Translations under genes and position numbers: made by a program | Notes under the pieces: generated by a model | Seen by the model: only the letters and a program-made list of their open reading frames with translations | The model's database searches: none | What the model was told of the DNA's origin: nothing | Shown here: piece by piece, positions 47,412 to 49,407 of the stretch | Position numbering within the stretch: the stretch's first letter is position 1 | Layout of the letters: each line of letters starts with the position of its first letter | Origin: Maricaulis sp. | Lineage (GTDB): Bacteria > Pseudomonadota > Alphaproteobacteria > Caulobacterales > Maricaulaceae | Direction: 5' to 3' | DNA: 49,407 nt | Assembly: GCA_002692855.1 (NCBI GenBank) | Contig: NZMJ01000015.1 | Location: 1-49,407 of the forward strand

Positions 47412-48473
47412 TCAGCGCGGGCTGACCGTGATGCCCAGCTCGGGATCTTCGCCGAGGACAGCGCCGCGCGCATCCAGCTCACGGCGAAGCTGTTCGGTGG
47501 TGCCCCGATAGGTCAGCGTCATCATCGCGCCGGTGCGCGACACGGCATCAAGGCGGGCGTTGGAAATCAGCGATGCGCCTGTCAGTGCGTTCTGCACCGA
47601 GCGCCACTGGTCAATCGACCGGTAGAGCACGGTCACGCGAAGCTCGCCGCCTGAACCGCCCCGAACAACCACTTGGCGTTTCCACGCGCTTTCAAGGTCG
47701 TCGACGACCCGCGATGCTGCACCGCTATAGCTTCCCGCAGATCCCGAGACCGACGTGTTGTTGACGACTTCAGTGCCGTCAAACTCCAGGATGGCGCCTT
47801 CATAGCTGACACCCCCCTCGCCGCCGCTTGCGATGATGACGGCCACCGAACTGACGCCGAAACCCTGGGCGATATCGGCCAGCGCCTGGGTGTCGAAATT
47901 GGCCGCCGAGGCCGCGTCAACGAACATGCGGCCTGCATCACCATCCGGGGCACGGACCGGCGTCAGCGCATTGGTGAAGCCTCCCGTCCGCCAGGTTTCA
48001 AGCCAGGGATTGCCATCCCACAAGGTCAGCCCGCCGCTGCCGCGCAGTACGGGCAGGATCAGGGTCTCGCGCGCCTGGGAATCGACAAAGGGAACGCCCG
48101 CCCCATTCAGGAAGCGGCGCACGGCGCCCGCCGAGAAATTCACCGTGAGGTCGCCGAGATAGCGGGTCGAGCTGCGTTGCTCGTTCGAAACCTGCAAACC
48201 CGTGATCAGGGAAGCGGCAGTTTCCGCCCCGATCGGCGGAATGGATCCGCGATCCTCCGGCAGGGTCAGGCGGTTCAGCAGGACACGGGTCGCGGCCACC
48301 TGCCCTTCGCGCATGGCGACGGTCTGGGCTTCGAGGGCATTGGCCCCGGATGCATCAATTTCCACGCCGGTGACGGTGAAGGGCGTATCGGCCTGCGCTG
48401 GCGTAGCGATAGCAGAAACGGCGAAGGCGAGAGCGGCGAGGATGAAGCGCACCGAAAAGACTCCTGTCGGCAT
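47412..48473 (-). CDS. DUF2066 family secreted protein
   Basis: A 353-residue protein. The signal peptide is in MPTGVFSVRFILAALAFAVSAIATPAQA (about 1-28, split here only for identification). The mature region begins DTPFTVTGVEIDASG and is beta-rich with DUF2066 features (VLLNRLTLPEDRG, YLGDLTVNFSAGAVRRFLNG). The function is unknown. The start at 48473 is chosen for the signal peptide; another ATG at 48505 would lengthen the N-terminus. The gene is next to purM (divergent) and hdaA (downstream), a neighbourhood conserved in Alphaproteobacteria. Confidence 0.88.
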   Translation of the reverse strand: MPTGVFSVRFILAALAFAVSAIATPAQADTPFTVTGVEIDASGANALEAQTVAMREGQVAATRVLLNRLTLPEDRGSIPPIGAETAASLITGLQVSNEQRSSTRYLGDLTVNFSAGAVRRFLNGAGVPFVDSQARETLILPVLRGSGGLTLWDGNPWLETWRTGGFTNALTPVRAPDGDAGRMFVDAASAANFDTQALADIAQGFGVSSVAVIIASGGEGGVSYEGAILEFDGTEVVNNTSVSGSAGSYSGAASRVVDDLESAWKRQVVVRGGSGGELRVTVLYRSIDQWRSVQNALTGASLISNARLDAVSRTGAMMTLTYRGTTEQLRRELDARGAVLGEDPELGITVSPR

Positions 48474-48566
48474 GGGACTCTTGCGACTATACCCGCCCTG
48501 CGGCATGGGTGAAGCCCGAGCCTGACGCAATCGATGCGTTCTTTTAGACGCAAGCCGGAATGAAGC

Positions 48567-49407
48567 ATGAGCGACGCGACCAAAAATTCCCTCACCTACG
48601 CCGATGCCGGGGTCAGTATTGACGCGGGCGACGCCCTCGTTGACCGCATCAAGCCCCATGCCGCATCGACCCGCCGCCCGGGTGCCGACGCTGCGCTGGG
48701 CGGGTTCGGCGGCGCCTTTGACCTCAAGGCTGCCGGCTTCAAGGATCCTGTGCTGGTCTCCGGTACCGACGGGGTCGGAACGAAGCTCCGCATCGCAATC
48801 GACACCGGGCGCCTCGACACGATCGGGATCGATCTCGTCGCGATGTGCGTCAATGACGTGCTGGCGCAAGGCGCAGAGCCGCTCTTCTTCCTCGACTATT
48901 TCGCAACCGGAAAGCTCGACCCCGAGCGGGGCGAGACCATCGTCTCCGGCGTCGCTGAAGGCTGCCGGCAGTCGGGATGCGCGCTGATCGGTGGCGAGAC
49001 CGCCGAAATGCCCGGCATGTATACTGGCGAGGATTTCGACCTCGCAGGATTTGTCGTCGGCGCGGCAGAACGCGACGCCCTGTTGCCGGTTCATGACCGG
49101 ATGCAGCCGGGCGACGTCCTGATCGGCCTGGCGTCTTCGGGCCCGCACTCGAACGGCTATTCCCTGATCCGCAAGATCGTCGCCCTATCCGGGCTGGGCT
49201 GGGACGCCCCGGCCCCGTTCGATTCGACGGTCACACTCGGGGAAGCCCTGCTCGCGCCAACCCGCATCTATGTGAAGCCATTGATGCCGGTGATCCGCAG
49301 CGGCCGGATCAAGGGACTGGCCCACATCACAGGCGGCGGCCTGGTCGAAAACCCGCCGCGCATGACGCCCGACCACCTGGTGCCGGTGATCGATTATTCC
49401 GGCTGGG
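48567..49407 (+). CDS. purM: Phosphoribosylformylglycinamidine cyclo-ligase, 3' end beyond window
   Basis: The first 280 codons of PurM (AIR synthetase), step 5 of purine synthesis, which closes the imidazole ring using ATP. Visible motifs are [23 protein letters not shown] in part, [15 protein letters not shown] (nucleotide-binding), [19 protein letters not shown] and [11 protein letters not shown]. About 60-70 residues are missing at the right edge. It is divergent from DUF2066; purN would be expected next. Confidence 0.95.
   Translation, partial: MSDATKNSLTYADAGVSIDAGDALVDRIKPHAASTRRPGADAALGGFGGAFDLKAAGFKDPVLVSGTDGVGTKLRIAIDTGRLDTIGIDLVAMCVNDVLAQGAEPLFFLDYFATGKLDPERGETIVSGVAEGCRQSGCALIGGETAEMPGMYTGEDFDLAGFVVGAAERDALLPVHDRMQPGDVLIGLASSGPHSNGYSLIRKIVALSGLGWDAPAPFDSTVTLGEALLAPTRIYVKPLMPVIRSGRIKGLAHITGGGLVENPPRMTPDHLVPVIDYSGW

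Overview
The window is a dense, high-GC chromosomal stretch from an alphaproteobacterium. Gene content and order point to the Caulobacterales/Maricaulales/Hyphomonadaceae neighbourhood, which is an inference. The evidence is an IscR-IscS-SufB Fe-S operon, a BacA bactofilin overlapping an LmdC-type M23 peptidase, an rne-amiC-PBP1A-prfB block, an accB-accC-aat-DUF2155-NDUFA12 block, and purM next to DUF2066-hdaA-ppk-ppx. No tRNA, rRNA, CRISPR array, prophage or classical insertion sequence was seen.

Layout: (1) 1-3.6 kb: end of a Suf operon on the minus strand (iscR, cysteine desulfurase, sufB, small membrane protein), with an IscR-like dyad upstream. (2) 3.7-10.3 kb: alpha/beta hydrolase, anmK, tyrS and a very long AsmA/YhdP-like protein. 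(3) 10.4-16.6 kb: single-cysteine peroxiredoxin, M23 peptidase plus bactofilin, prfB with an intact programmed +1 frameshift, and PBP1A. (4) 16.8-17.2 kb: a small GIY-YIG nuclease gene enclosed by near-identical 27-bp palindromic repeats, sitting inside the cell-wall block. (5) 17.3-23.8 kb: amidase, RNase E with a C-terminal GWW motif, M48 protease with repeats, and a lipoprotein DsbA-like oxidoreductase. (6) 23.9-29.5 kb: VOC protein, a repeat element, thiS-thiG, aroQ-accB-accC-aat, DUF2155 and the complex I accessory subunit NDUFA12. (7) 29.7-35.9 kb, the least ordinary part: a 715-aa protein that looks like a decayed class II ribonucleotide reductase, a TolB-like/TPR membrane protein, and two tandem secreted pentapeptide-repeat proteins. 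(8) 35.9-42.9 kb: aspS, a second hydrolase, DUF1203, a TetR-plsC-MFS operon behind a well-structured control region, and RNase D. (9) 43-49.4 kb: ppx, ppk, hdaA and DUF2066 on the minus strand, then divergent purM, which runs off the window.

Functionally most of the window is core: Fe-S assembly, translation (tyrS, aspS, prfB, aat), cell-wall growth and shape (PBP1A, AmiC, LmdC/BacA, AnmK), RNA decay (RNase E, RNase D), biotin-dependent fatty-acid initiation, polyphosphate turnover and replication control (HdaA). Genes are tightly packed. Several operon genes overlap by 1 or 4 bases, and four convergent pairs share their stop codons in a 4-base CTAA or CTAG. The best candidates for something undescribed are the degenerate NrdJ-like protein, the GIY-YIG/repeat cassette, and the secreted pentapeptide pair with N-terminal CxxC motifs.
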